From Anthoceros angustus (Eukaryota; Streptophyta; Anthocerotopsida; Anthocerotales; Anthocerotaceae), in NCBI GenBank assembly GCA_010909165.1, contig MU008173.1, forward strand, positions 930,001 through 994,000: DNA of 64,000 bases, read 5' to 3'. Within the stretch, counting starts at the first letter, position 1, and every line of letters begins with the position of its first letter. Made by a program: the position numbers and the translations under genes. The notes under the pieces were generated by a model. That model had not been told where the DNA came from and searched no databases. It saw nothing but the letters and a program-made list of their open reading frames with translations. Shown piece by piece: positions 44,292-55,560 of the stretch.

Positions 44292-45027
44292 ACAGCGATT
44301 CCGTAGCCCCGCTGCATCCTGTTCACCGGTTTACGTTGCCCCAGGGCGGGCCCGCCGCTGTCGCTAGTTTCAGGTCCCGGTCAATTACACGGCCCAGGCC
44401 CAGGCCCAGACTCGCACCGGCCTCCTAATTGCCGCATATTTTCCGCGACTCTGCCCTCCTGCTCGTTCCCTTCCCTGCCCTCCTTCCTCCTGTCCAGCCC
44501 CGCCCTGCATGCGGCGGCGGGTGCGCACGCAGCAGCGGCAGCGGCGGCGGCAGCAGCCATCTTCGCTATCCCTCCCTCCTTCCACCCGACGAGACAGAGT
44601 CAGGAATGCGAAGAAGCAAGGCCTTTAATCCCGTGCTGCCTGCTGGCTGCTGCCTGCTGCCTCGGAACGAACTTCCACGATTCTCCTCCTCCCCAGCAGC
44701 AGCGGAATGAGGATCAGGATCAGCGAAGTACAGCAGCTGCAGCAGCAGGAACAGCAAGTGCCCCGGGCAAAGGACAAAAGCGGAAGCCCTGAGGAGGAGA
44801 ATCCGCGCGGTCCCCGATTCCCAGGCGCCCTCTTCCTTCCCAACAAAACCAAGGCAACAAAAACAAGGGCAAGGGCAAGGGCGAGCGCAGACGCGGCTGC
44901 AGCGCTGGAACAAAAGCAGCACGCAGACAAACAAGGGTGGATGCGGGAGCTGGAGCTCGCTCGTCTCACCGAGATCCGCAAACAGGAGATGCTGCTTGGA
45001 ATGCCCACTCCGGCTCCCAGCCCTCGC

Positions 45028-45052
45028 GTTTATATGTCCCTTGTCACACGTG
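45028..45052 (-). promoter_or_regulatory. DXS core promoter copy 2: TATA box and G-box
   Basis: Duplicate of copy 1: catataaac at 45028-45036 and CACGTG at 45047-45052 with identical spacing. A transcript from here would first meet the decoy ATG at 44560. Confidence 0.55.
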
Positions 45053-45586
45053 ACAGCGATTCCGTAGCCCCGCTGCATCCTGTTCACCGGTTTACGTTGC
45101 CCCAGGGCGGGCCCGCCGCTGTCGCTAGTTTCAGGTCCCGGTCAATTACACGGCCCAGGCCCAGGCCCAGACTCGCACCGGCCTCCTAATTGCCGCATAT
45201 TTTCCGCGACTCTGCCCTCCTGCTCGTTCCCTTCCCTGCCCTCCCTTCCTCCCTCCCCAGCAGCAGCGGAATGAGGATCAGGATCAGCGAAGTACAGCAG
45301 CTGCAGCAGCAGGAACAGCAAGTGCCCCGGGCAAAGGACAAAAGCGGAAGCCCTGAGGAGGAGAATCCGCGCGGTCCCGATTCCCAGGCGCCCTCTTCCT
45401 TCCCAACAAAACCAAGGCAACAAACAAGGGCAAGGGCAAGGGCGAGCGCAGACGCGGCTGCAGCGCTGGAACAAAAGCAGCACGCAGACAAACAAGGGTG
45501 GATGCGGGAGCTGGAGCTCGCTCGTCTCACCGAGATCCGCAAACAGGAGATGCTGCTTGAATGCCCACCCGGCTCCCAGCCCTCGC

Positions 45587-45611
45587 GTTTATATGTCCCT
45601 TGTCACACGTG
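45587..45611 (-). promoter_or_regulatory. DXS core promoter copy 3: TATA box and G-box
   Basis: Third copy: catataaac at 45587-45595 and CACGTG at 45606-45611. This unit lacks exon-1 sequence downstream. Confidence 0.5.
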
Positions 45612-45830
45612 ACAGCGATTCCGTAGCCCCGCTGCATCCCGTTCACCGGTTTACGTTGCCCCAGGGCGGGCCCGCCGCTGTCGCTAGTTTCAGGTCCCGG
45701 TCAATTACACGGCCCAGGCCCAGGCCCAGACTCGCACCGGCCTCCTAATTGCCGCATATTTTCCGCGACTCTGCCCTCCTGCTCGTTCCCTTCCCTGCCC
45801 TCCCCTTCCCTCCCCTCCCCGAGTCGTCCG

Positions 45831-48293
45831 CTGCCCGCCAGGCCTCCAACACATCCCCCTTTCCCCGCGCATATCCTCACTTACTCGAACACTCTCCCAC
45901 CTACCAACCCCAACCCCCCAACTCAGCCCACCCACAAGCTCCAAATCTCGTGCTACGAGCTTGCTGGGCCCGCTCGTCCGCTCCACAACCACCTGAAACC
46001 AAAAACAATTTTATTCCCAAGTCACTACGTCTCGATGAGTAGGTAGTAACACGGCATTGGATATGCATCTACAAACCATATCCATAACATTCACATCGTC
46101 GGAAGCTCGGAAGTAGGTGCACATTAGGACTCGCGTTTCAGTTTCGGTGACATTGGATGAGTTGTTTTTAGGGTCATACATATGAGGAGTTATTTTCTGG
46201 AGAGTCGTTCCGGTCCAGGTTTCATTTTCTACCGGACTCTCATCCCTCTTTGTGTCACAATGAGATCGAGGTGTTATTCTCTGCTATTGTGTCACAATGA
46301 GATCGACGTGTTATTCTCTGGTATTGTGTCACAATGAGATCAAGGTGTTATTCTCTGGTATTGTGTCACAATGAGATCAAGGTGTTATTCTCTGGCATTG
46401 TATCACAATGAGATCGAGGTGTTATTCCTTGGTACTGTTAGATCGCGGTGTTATCTTCAGGCGGAGAGTCTCATCCGACTTTCACTTTGAGATCAAGGTA
46501 TCATTTTCTAGCGGACTTTTGTCACTGTGTCACTATGAGATCGAGGTGTTATTCTCTGGCACTGTTAGATCGCAGTACCATCTTCAAGTCGAGAGTCTCT
46601 TGTCCGACTTTCACTTTGAGATCAAGGCATCATTTTCTAGCCGACTTTCGTCGGTGTGTCACAATCAGATCAAGGTATCATTTTCCAGCGGACTTCCATC
46701 CAGTGTGTCACAATGAGATCGATGTTCTATTCTCTGGCAGACTCTCTCTTTTGCAGACGGGACACGTGTTATTTTCCGGCGACTTTCTTGTGTCACAATG
46801 AGATCGAGGTGTTATTCTCTGCTGGCACAATGAGATCGAGGTGTTATTCTCTGCTGGCACAATGAGATCGAGGTGTTATTCTCTGCTGGATTCTATTTCA
46901 AACGACGCGTCGCGTATTATTTTCCGGTAACTCTCTTCCGGCTCTCTCACAACAAACTCTCCACCGGCGACTCTCTTCCGACTATCTCACGGCGAACTCT
47001 CTCCATACTCTCTCACAACTCAAAGTGTCCCTCTTGGAGAGAGTGTTTTTCTCTGAGGCTCAAATGTACATATTGTCCTTCTCCCATGATTATAGTTTCT
47101 TTTCTGAGACCGCGCTGAGATCGAGAAGTTATTGGAGATGGAGCCGTCTTTGTCTTTCGGAAGAGCTTTTCTCCATACTTAAAATCATTAACCATAGATA
47201 GACATAATATGTAGGGTCATTAGAATACATTGCCCTAAGTCATTATAATTATGAAGATCTTCATGTAAAAGTTTTTTTTGGAGATAACCAATCTATACTT
47301 CATATGTTACACATGTGGTTAAAAAATGCCCAAGTTTACGATATACTAGTTTAATCTTTTTAATTTATAATAAAAATATCATTACCTTCATTAGGTATTC
47401 TTTTTCAGTATCAATGTTATAATTTCATATATATATATATAATAAACTTAATTTTATTTTTTACTCCCAATAAAATATATTTTTAAGCTCTAATATAAAA
47501 ATATTTATTTGTTAAAATGAGGTATCTGTGTTGTGTCTGCTTCCCCGCCACCACAACTAGGCGTGTGGATAGTGGTATATGTACTGCAGATCCAATGTGT
47601 GGGGCTTCCACGGGCTTTTTATTTGATGCTTGTCATCTCGGGAATGAACGAGGGAAACGACATGGTCCATGATTGAATGCGAGGCGAAAAGCCATGCTTG
47701 AAGTTTCCACCCACCGTGACATGTGGGCTCGTATAGGTGGTAGTCCGGAACGGCATGTGAGATGACACACACACCGACCCAACACTCGGGGACCTCGGGT
47801 TCAACTTTGTGACAGCGCGCAGGTATCTCAAGTCTGACGGCATTTGTGACCATTCGGATAACTGTAACAAATCCAAATACGGGTGACTTGGTGAAGCTGG
47901 AAGGAAAGGCGAGGCTGGTGGCTGGTTGAGCGGAATATGCGACTCCGGAGTGGGAGTCGCAGGCGCCAAAAGTCCTCTCATCCGCCTTCCTCGTGCTTGC
48001 AAAACAGGCCAGCCCGCAGCTGCGCTCTGGCTGCTCTCTTCTGCAGCGAGTCACCTAAATCCGCTCTCAGCTGCTACTTAGCGGCATCTCGGGTCTCAGG
48101 AGATTCCATCGCCGGAGCCCGAACCTGAGCTTCTGCCTCGCCCTCTCCATTCTTCTCTGCCCCAGACACAGCGCGCAGGCCAGAGCAGGTGCTTGAGTTG
48201 AGGGAGTGGTGAAAGACTTCTGCACCGGCTCTGTTTGTGCTTCCGCTTCGGACTCACAACAGCAGGAGGCGCCAGCAGGAGCGGGGGAGAGAA
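45831..48293. other. DXS-HDS intergenic region with 37-bp repeats and AT-rich DNA
   Basis: 46252-46440 has five 37-bp units (gtgtcacaatgagatcgagg + tgttattctctgctatt; starts 46252, 46289, 46326, 46363), continuing in looser form to about 46890. 47200-47520 is strongly AT-rich. A 165-residue minus-strand frame at 47557-48054 shows no family features, and I do not call it a gene. 48128-48293 should be HDS promoter and 5' UTR. Confidence 0.6.
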
Positions 48294-51200
48294 ATGGCGG
48301 GGCTGGCAGTGCAGGGAGTGGCGGGGCTCAAAGTGGAGCAGGGATTCTTGGGGAATTCCTTGCCGGCTCGGAATGCCGTGCAGTCCAGGAGGCGGGTGCG
48401 CCTGGCGGCCGCCCGGAGTATGGGGAGCGAGGTGGCGGAGCTGGAGCTGGAGCCGGCCTCCGCCGGGAGCCAGCTGCTCGGTACGCGCTGCATGCTGTGG
48501 TGCTGTGATGTGGGTTGGAGCTGGTTTGCGAGGGGATTGGGTGCAGCTGCATGCAGGACGGGAGGGAGGGGAGCGGAGCGGAGCGTTTGTGGGTGCTGAA
48601 ATTTTGGACCTTCTCGTCTCAACTATGCTGTGCTGTGCTGTGCTGCGCAGTGCCCCGGCAAAAGTACTGCGAGACGGTGCACAAGACCGTGCGCAGGAAG
48701 ACTTCCCCGGTGATGGTTGGGAATGTGGGGATTGGGAGTGATTTTCCTATCCGGGTGCAGACCATGACCACCACGGACACCAAGGATGTGGCGGCCACCG
48801 TGGATCAGGTGCGGTGCTCTACTCTTCTCTTTTGTGGCACGGCTGTGTGGGCGGGGGGTTGATTTTTTTGGGCTTGAGCTTGAAGGGTTTCTCTGGATGG
48901 AATGGGATGGAATACGCAGGTCATGAGGATTTCGGACCGGGGGGCCGATATTGTGAGGATTACAGTGCAAGGGAGGAAGGAGGCTGAGGCTGCTTACGAG
49001 ATTAAGAACACTCTTGTGCAAAAGGGGTAGGATTTGCGTGCAGCCGATTGGTTTGGCTTGGCTTGGCTTGGTGTCGTGTCTTGTCGTTTTGTTGCTTTTT
49101 TGGTGGTTGAAAGATGTTGGCGTCTAACTTTCTACCCGTTATTTGTGCCGGCAGGTACTCCATTCCCCTCGTTGCCGACATCCACTTTGCACCAGCAATT
49201 GCTCTGAAGGTTGCCGAGTGCTTTGATAAGATCAGGATCAACCCTGGCAACTTTGGTGAGTACTCACTGATTTGGGGCTTCCTATCCTCTTGGGAGGCAC
49301 GTCCAGTACTTGAAGTTTCCTTTTCCAAGTCAAGTGTGCTGACAGCTGCTTTGTCTGTGCGTTGGATGTAGCTGACAGGCGGGCCCAGTTTGAGAAACTG
49401 GAATACACCGAGGATGACTACCAGCAAGAGCTGGAGCACATCGAGAAGGTGCGAATTGTTTATGCTCTCCTCTTTATGCTCCTGAAGCCTGGGAGCCCCT
49501 GTTGACTGTGATTCATGTGCAGGTTTTCACTCCTCTTGTGGAGAAGTGCAAAAAGTATGGACGGGCCATGCGAATTGGCACAAACCATGGAAGTTTGTCA
49601 GATCGTATCATGAGCTACTACGGTGACTCTCCAAGGGGCATGGTGAGAAGCCTGGAGTGCATGTTGCCACGATATCCCATCTTCAATCTCTTCACACCAC
49701 CCGAGACCTGTATCTAACTCGTCTTGGTTCCTGTATGTGCGCAGGTTGAGTCGGCTTTTGAGTTTGCTCGCATCTGCCGAAAACTGGACTACCACAATTT
49801 CGTGTTTTCAATGAAGGCTAGCAACCCAGTGGTCATGGTACAAGCATACCGCCTTTTGGTGGCTGAAATGTATGTAAATGGCTGGAATTATCCCCTGCAT
49901 CTGGGAGTCACTGAGGCCGGCGAGGGTGAGGATGGTCGCATGAAGTCAGCTATTGGAATCGGCGCCCTTCTGCAGGTTGGTTTGCACTTTCCCAGTCAGC
50001 AACAGGTTTTTGGGTTTTCCCGGCTTCGGTCAGCAACAGTAACTTTCCTGGATGCTGATCCACTGCCTAATTTGTACAGGATGGCCTGGGTGACACTATT
50101 CGTGTCTCCCTCACAGAGGCCCCAGAGTTTGAAATTGACCCTTGCACAAAGTTGGCCAAGTTGGGAATGCGGGCTTCTGAATTGCAGAGAGGAGTGGTAT
50201 GTTCCTGGGAATTTCTCTCTTGTCAGTTCATGCGTTTTGTTGTGTTTGCACAATTTCACAGTTCAGGTGTGTTATCATCATCAGGCACCATTTGAGGAAA
50301 AGCACCGGCGTTACTTCGACTTCCAGCGCCGAACGGGACAGCTTCCTGTGCAAAAGGAGGTATTAACTACTTCTTTCCTCAACTATACGTGACTTGGCCT
50401 TGGGATAAGATGAAAGTCCATGAACTTTCGGGAATCCTGATCATTGCCAGTTCAATTTTGCAGGGTGACGCAGTAGATTACAGAGGCGTCCTCCACCGTG
50501 ACGGCTCAGTTCTCATGTCTGTCTCCCTTGAGCAGTTGAAGGTAAAAAATGAAGATATCTTGTGAAAGCTTGCAGCTTTTCTCTCTTCAAGAACCTCTTC
50601 TGCTTTGTGGTGGGTCACTTGTTAATGGTACCAATTTTTTTCTCCGCAGAACCCAGAAGCCCTGTACAGGTCTCTGGCGTCTAAACTGATCATTGGCATG
50701 CCGTACAAGGTTGGTTAACTTCTCCGGACTCATGCAGTGCGACAACCTTCTGCTGAGACTCCTCCCAGGACTCACATTTATCAGTGACTCACCATATTCC
50801 GATATGTGCAGGATCTTGCGACTGTGGACACAATCTTGCTGAGAGAGCTACCTGCAGTTGATGACAAAGCTGCGGTGAGCACTAGGACACTCATGTGATG
50901 GCTTCGTGTTCAGCAATTGCTGTAGGAGAACACACATGTGGTTGCATCAATTTCGGCATTTATGATCTGACATTCACATCTGTCGTGTTATGCAGCGACT
51001 GGCTCTAAAGAGACTCACTGACATCAGCGTGGGAGTACTGACTCCGCTATCGGAGCAGCTCGCCAAGCCGCTCCCTAATGCCATGGTGCTTGTGACCCTT
51101 GAGGACCTTGCCTCGGACGCAATTAAGTCGTTACCGGCTGGTGAGTTACTCTGACGCAGCAGAGTCATGTGGATGAAAGGTCAAGCGGCCGAGTAACCTT

Positions 51201-52347
51201 TAACACACTACATCATGGTTGTGCAGGTACCCGACTTGTGGTTACATTGCAAGGTGATGAGGCATACGAGAAACTTGACATCTTGAAGAACACGGAAGCA
51301 ACCATGCTCCTCATCAACTTATCTCAGAATGCAGAGTCGAGCCGAGTGCATGCATCCAGAAGGTCTTCACATAGTTTTCACTTTCAAATTGTTTACTCAC
51401 CGGCGTTTTGGTCAGTTGTGCGTCTTATGCTGACGTCCATCATTTGGGTTTGCAGATTGTTCGAATACTTGGAAGTGAACCAGCTCAACTTCCCTGTAAT
51501 CCACCACTTGGAATTTCCCGCAGGAGTCCACAGGTATTGCAGCGGGGAAATCTTGTGCTGGAATAATGGGAGTAAGTTTGTTTGATCTTTGCAAGTATCT
51601 AAGCTCTGTTTGCATTGCAGAGACGATTTGGTGATCAAGACAGGAAGCGAAGTAGGTGCTCTACTTGTAGACGGGCTTGGCGATGGCTTGCTGTTGGAAG
51701 CAGCTGACCAAGATTTTGAATTCCTTCGCAACACCTCCTTTGGATTACTACAGGGGTGCCGCATGAGGAACACGAAGACGGTAAGAGGGCGTCCGTTGGT
51801 TGTGCTACGCCCTTTTCACTCGTTGTTCGATCGGGAAAGTGTGCTAACTATGACTCGTCTTTCTTGCAGGAGTATGTCTCATGCCCTTCCTGCGGAAGAA
51901 CTCTTTTTGACCTTCAGGAAATCAGTGCCGAAATTCGAGAAAGAACTTCTCATCTTCCTGGCGTTTCGGTGAGTTTTCTTTCGAGTGCATGACATAGCTT
52001 TAAACTGTTGGTGGAGACGGTTCCTTCCTCACATCGTGGGTTGCTTCGGCAGATCGCTATCATGGGCTGCATTGTGAACGGCCCTGGAGAAATGGCGGAT
52101 GCAGACTTCGGTTACGTCGGTGGAGCTCCTGGAAAGATCGATCTTTACGTCGGGAAGGTATGCTTCAAATGAAAATGCTGTCTCAGCTTTGTTCATGCTC
52201 TTTGCTTTCGACTTTCCTTAAGAATCCTACCCTTTTCCACAACAGGAGGTCGTCAAAAGAGGAATTGCTATGGAGACTGCAACTGACTCCTTGATCCAGC
52301 TTATCAAGGATCACGGGCGTTGGGTGGATCCTGAAGTTGTGGCCTGA
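48294..52347 (+). CDS. HDS (ispG): 4-hydroxy-3-methylbut-2-enyl diphosphate synthase (HDS/GcpE), plastidial, 19 exons
   Basis: Converts MEcPP to HMBPP with a [4Fe-4S] cluster, the penultimate MEP-pathway step in plastids. Exons: 48294-48480, 48651-48808, 48920-49026, 49155-49255, 49372-49448, 49523-49642, 49745-49975, 50080-50196, 50285-50359, 50464-50541, 50650-50709, 50812-50874, 50996-51140, 51227-51362, 51456-51533, 51621-51780, 51870-51968, 52053-52157, 52246-52347. They total 2199 nt, 732 aa (Arabidopsis about 740), all GT-AG and in phase. Transit peptide ~1-60, TIM barrel from [18 protein letters not shown], the plant-type central insert, and the C-terminal Fe-S domain with C636/C639 (CPSC), C670 and E677 (GCIVNGPGE). 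I prefer the ATG at 48294 (MAGLAVQG) over the in-frame 48237, which reads as leader. Confidence 0.96.
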
Positions 52348-53231
52348 GCGTCTTAGAACCAAATTGTAGAGTTATATTAGCTCCCTGTACTTGGGATAAA
52401 TTATCTCAATTGAGGGGCATTTGGCCTGATTCAGGCGTAGTCTTTGTAACAGTAGTCATTCGGACTCCATATTGGTCGCGGAAATTTAGCTCTGTACAGT
52501 CAGCCCACTAAACTATCTTCAGTGCGTCGCTTGAGAATCGCTTTGGTAGAGTAGAACTGAAGAAATTCTACTTGGAACTGAAAAACTGCTAGTCCTTGCT
52601 TTTTTCTCGGCACGTTTTACACACCAGGTTTGTGATGTGTGTAAGATGTTGCAAAGTTGACATCTCACTCTTGAGACACTTGTGTGATGTGTGTAAGATG
52701 TGGCAAGTGGACATCTGCCTTTGGAGACACCTTGTGTGACATCTCACTCTCGAGACACCTGTGTGGCGTGTGTAAGATGTGGCAAAGTCGACAACTCACT
52801 CTCGAGACACCTTGTGGGACATCTCACGCTCGACACTCGAGACACGTTGTGTGACATCTCACCCTCGACAGTCGAGACACGTTGTGTGACATCTCACTCT
52901 CGAGACGCCTTGTGTGTGCAAGATGTGGCAATTCGAGCGCATAATATCACAGTGAAGACAGGCACAAAACCACTTTTCAGACCACTCGAGACTGTGTCTC
53001 CAGCAGCCCGCAGGAAGACTTGTGTCATCTTCACACTGAGATTGCGCACTCGAATTGCCACGTCTTGCATAGAAGCAGAGCTGGATGGGTGTCAAACTGA
53101 TTCCTACAGCAGACACAACATACTGAATTTACCAAAGAAATAAAATACAGACTGAAACGCCTTCGTCTCTAACTAACAAGGTGCTGCATTGCTCGAGCCC
53201 TGTGTCTCAAAACGCCGAACTTACACCACCT
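52348..53231. repeat. HDS/ENSA convergent spacer with short repeats
   Basis: 52610-52930 consists of worn repeats built on gtgtgtaagatgtggcaaag and gacatctcactctcgagaca with cttgtgt between (period roughly 33-70 bp). The rest should hold the two 3' UTRs. No gene seen. Confidence 0.65.
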
Positions 53232-54194
53232 TCAATTGGCCGGTGTTTCCACCTCTGCGCCTCCTTCTCCTGAGGAGAGTCCACATACACGTTTCAGCAT
53301 ACTTCCCTTCGCTTCTCACCTTTTGCCCCTCAATCATGAGCATTGTCAGAAACAGAACAGGTTACCTGCCATTTCTTCAGCTGAGGGAATGTAAGAAGCA
53401 CGTCGAGATGGAAGAGGTTGATGTGGTGTTGGCTGGAAATGTGGGAGTATTAAGCTCAAGTGCAAGGACTCCCCTACCAGAATGTCGCAAGCCCCTAAAT
53501 CTCAGTCAGAAAAACTTGTTTTCATGCTTCAGCTTTACCTGTAGTTTGGGACGAAGTGACTCCACCGAACTTCTAGGCTTCACACCTGGTGCCGTGCCCT
53601 GCTTCACACAACGACAGCGAACAAGCAGATCAACCACTGCTGCTCCGAGCTCTGGCTTGCCATCCACTCAATCCTGAGACAGACTACCTTTCCAAGCGCC
53701 CAATCCGCAGAGTCGAAGAAGGCTCGCTCATGATCCTGCTCAGAACACCGATTTTTTAACTCAGGAACCTCTACCCACCTCATCAACATATGCAGAAGGC
53801 AGATGCTACAAAAACAGACACATTCTGAATTGAGAAATCGTAAGCTGAATTTCCTTGAGCTCTGTCAATGAAACCAGATCCTCCGCTGCGCACTCACCTT
53901 CGAAATAAGTGGTGGCTTCTTCGGAATAAGACCCCCGTATCTTTTTTTCAACACAGCCTCCTGTAAAGGGGAACGATGCTGAAATCGTAAGAGAACAGAC
54001 CCACCTACCAACACATCCAGCCCTGTTCCACATCTGCCCTGGACAACTGCTGATTTCCCCAGGTGTGAAAGCATCGTATCTAAGGCCTAACAGTGCCTCG
54101 ACCAGACCTGCTCTTGCGTGGACGGCGTAGACGGCTGAGGGTGCTCATCGGCCACCGCCACTCCACCAGGGCGGCCTTCTCCTGAGTCCGCCAT
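53232..54194 (-). CDS. ENSA: Endosulfine / ARPP19-family protein, six exons
   Basis: Small, largely disordered regulator; in animals and yeast a Greatwall-phosphorylated inhibitor of PP2A-B55. Exons on the minus strand: 54108-54194, 53898-53960, 53688-53735, 53539-53601, 53366-53432 and 53232-53269, with GT-AG introns, giving 366 nt and 121 aa (plant members ~110-120). The protein runs MADSGEGRPGGVAVADEHPQ..., KKRYGGLIPKKPPLISK, then DHERAFFDSADWALGK (residues 51-66) with the FDSxDW core whose Ser59 is the conserved phosphosite. It continues SVESLRPKLQ, PSRRASYIPSAEEMAG and ends EVETPAN. No single ORF shows it because the exons are short; exon 4 start could shift by one codon (CAG kept or skipped). 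The plant function is little known. Confidence 0.93.
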
Positions 54195-54756
54195 AGCCAG
54201 CCCTCGGAACCTCACAACAGATTTGTACGAAGAAATGCCAATCCTGCAGGGACCAGTCTAGCTACAACTTGTCCTGCCCGACCACGCCCGTCTGTTGCTG
54301 ATTGATGCACAATGGATTGAAACGCCTTACAAGCTCGGAACTCGACCCGCTGCCTTCGGTGTCGTGGAGACACCTTTGAGCTCCAAGCACCGTATGACGA
54401 ATGGTTTTATTGCTCTTATTCTTATTCGGCCCTGACAAAATGCTCCGATTTTTTTCTGTTCGTGATGTGTATCCTCCCCCAAGACACAACCCTAGATTAC
54501 AGACTAGATTGACATGTGCGATGACTAAGACTTATGTACAGAAAACGTTAGGTGTATGACAATATCGCTGTTGTAAAGAGCCCTTTCATTCTACTGCATT
54601 AGTATGTATCTACTTAATATTTAATAAAATAAAATAATTATTATAGAAGAATTTATTAATACTTAATAAACCTTTAGAAATAAAAGAGGAGTTGAATTTT
54701 ATAATTTTACTTTCTAATTGTATATATGAAGAAGAAAGAAAAAGTCTATTATAGAT
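54195..54756. other. ENSA upstream region
   Basis: Contains the ENSA 5' side, then AT-rich DNA from 54590. Nothing else recognised. Confidence 0.45.
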
Positions 54757-55214
54757 CAGGGTGTCATTTTGACCGAGTACTAGCTCAGTCCCCGGGACCG
54801 CCTACCCTGGCTACGCTCGGTCCCGGACCGAGCAGGGACCGTGCCTTTTTGCGACCCTTGGTCACTAAATATAATAATATTAAATAAAATAATTTATAAA
54901 TAACAATATAAAAATGAGAGTTCTATCTCGGAATCCAACACCCAACAGATTCTTATAAATGTGTGTCCATGTGTCCATGTGTCCATGTGTCCATGTGTCC
55001 ATGTGTCCATAATAAAATATAAATCCTTGGATATAAAATTAAGTAATTTACTAATTTTAAACCGGACCTTTTATGAACCCTCGGTCCCGAGGGTAATAGG
55101 GGACCGAGGGTGGGGACTGGATATTGAAGAACCTCCGGTCTCATGTTTTTTTTAACACATGCCGGAACCGGGACCGAGCTTGGGTCGGGGTCAAAATGAC
55201 ACCCTGTTATAGAT
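54749..55214. mobile_element. hAT-type MITE with perfect TIRs and 8-bp target duplication
   Basis: The element spans 54757-55206 (450 bp). The left end CAGGGTGTCATTTTGACC (54757-54774) is the exact reverse complement of the right end (55189-55206). The flanking ttatagat at 54749-54756 is repeated at 55207-55214, an 8-bp target duplication, which with the CAGGG start fits the hAT superfamily. Inside are subterminal ggaccgag/ctcggtcc words, AT-rich DNA and an 8-bp microsatellite (gtgtccat, six copies, 54962-55010). No transposase, so non-autonomous. Confidence 0.95.
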
Positions 55215-55239
55215 CACTTGAACTAAATTCTTCCTGTCA

Positions 55240-55560
55240 TAGTACTTGGTACTTCACAACTTGGACCATAGTGTGCCTAAGCTACTTGCACCAAGGGCAT
55301 CCACTCGGTACTTAACAACTTGGACCATAGTGTGCCTAAGCTACTTACACCAAGGGCATCCACTCCCCCTACGCATCAAGGGCTCCCGTCTAGGAACCCA
55401 CCTAAGTACCGATCTAAGCGCATGATGCTTTGACAACAGCATTCTTATAAATGTGTGTCCATGTGCCTAAGCTACTTGCACCGAGGGCATCCACTCCCTC
55501 TAGGCACCCCATCTAAGTACTAACCGAAGCGCAGGATGCTTAACAAAAGGGCAGGATTCC
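55240..55560 (-). repeat. 5S-rRNA-derived repeats, cluster 4 (Cassandra-like)
   Basis: Units with gtgcctaagctacttgcacc, gggcatccactc, acctaagtaccgatctaagc, atgatgctttgacaacagc and attcttataaatgtgtgtcc; 5S-like cores at about 55395-55447 and 55501-55545, plus two 3'-half-only pieces at 55265-55310 and 55325-55365. Same family as 34890-35170. Confidence 0.6.

Larger units (their letters stand above)
43719..45830 (-). repeat. Triplicated DXS promoter / 5' UTR / first-exon segment
   Basis: Three direct copies: 43726-44478, 44493-45245 (offset about 761-767 bp) and 45257-45805 (lacks the coding end). Copies differ by 1-3-bp indels only. Copy 2 even repeats the DXS start codon (minus-strand ATG at 44560) and the first ~21 transit-peptide codons ([20 protein letters not shown]) before running into promoter sequence and a stop. 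The segment is GC-rich with CAG/GCA runs that read as various open frames on both strands; those are not genes. Confidence 0.88.

Noticed and set aside
43322-45748. Several long frames on both strands in the DXS upstream repeats (up to 236 residues).
   Set aside because: They follow the triplicated GC-rich, CAG-rich promoter segment and share no protein family.
47557-48054. A 165-residue minus-strand frame between DXS and HDS as an extra gene.
   Set aside because: No recognisable motif, unusual composition, no splice or promoter support; cannot be supported from sequence alone.
54962-55010. Telomere-like or centromere-like repeat (gtgtccat)n.
   Set aside because: Only six copies inside a MITE; not the plant telomere word TTTAGGG.
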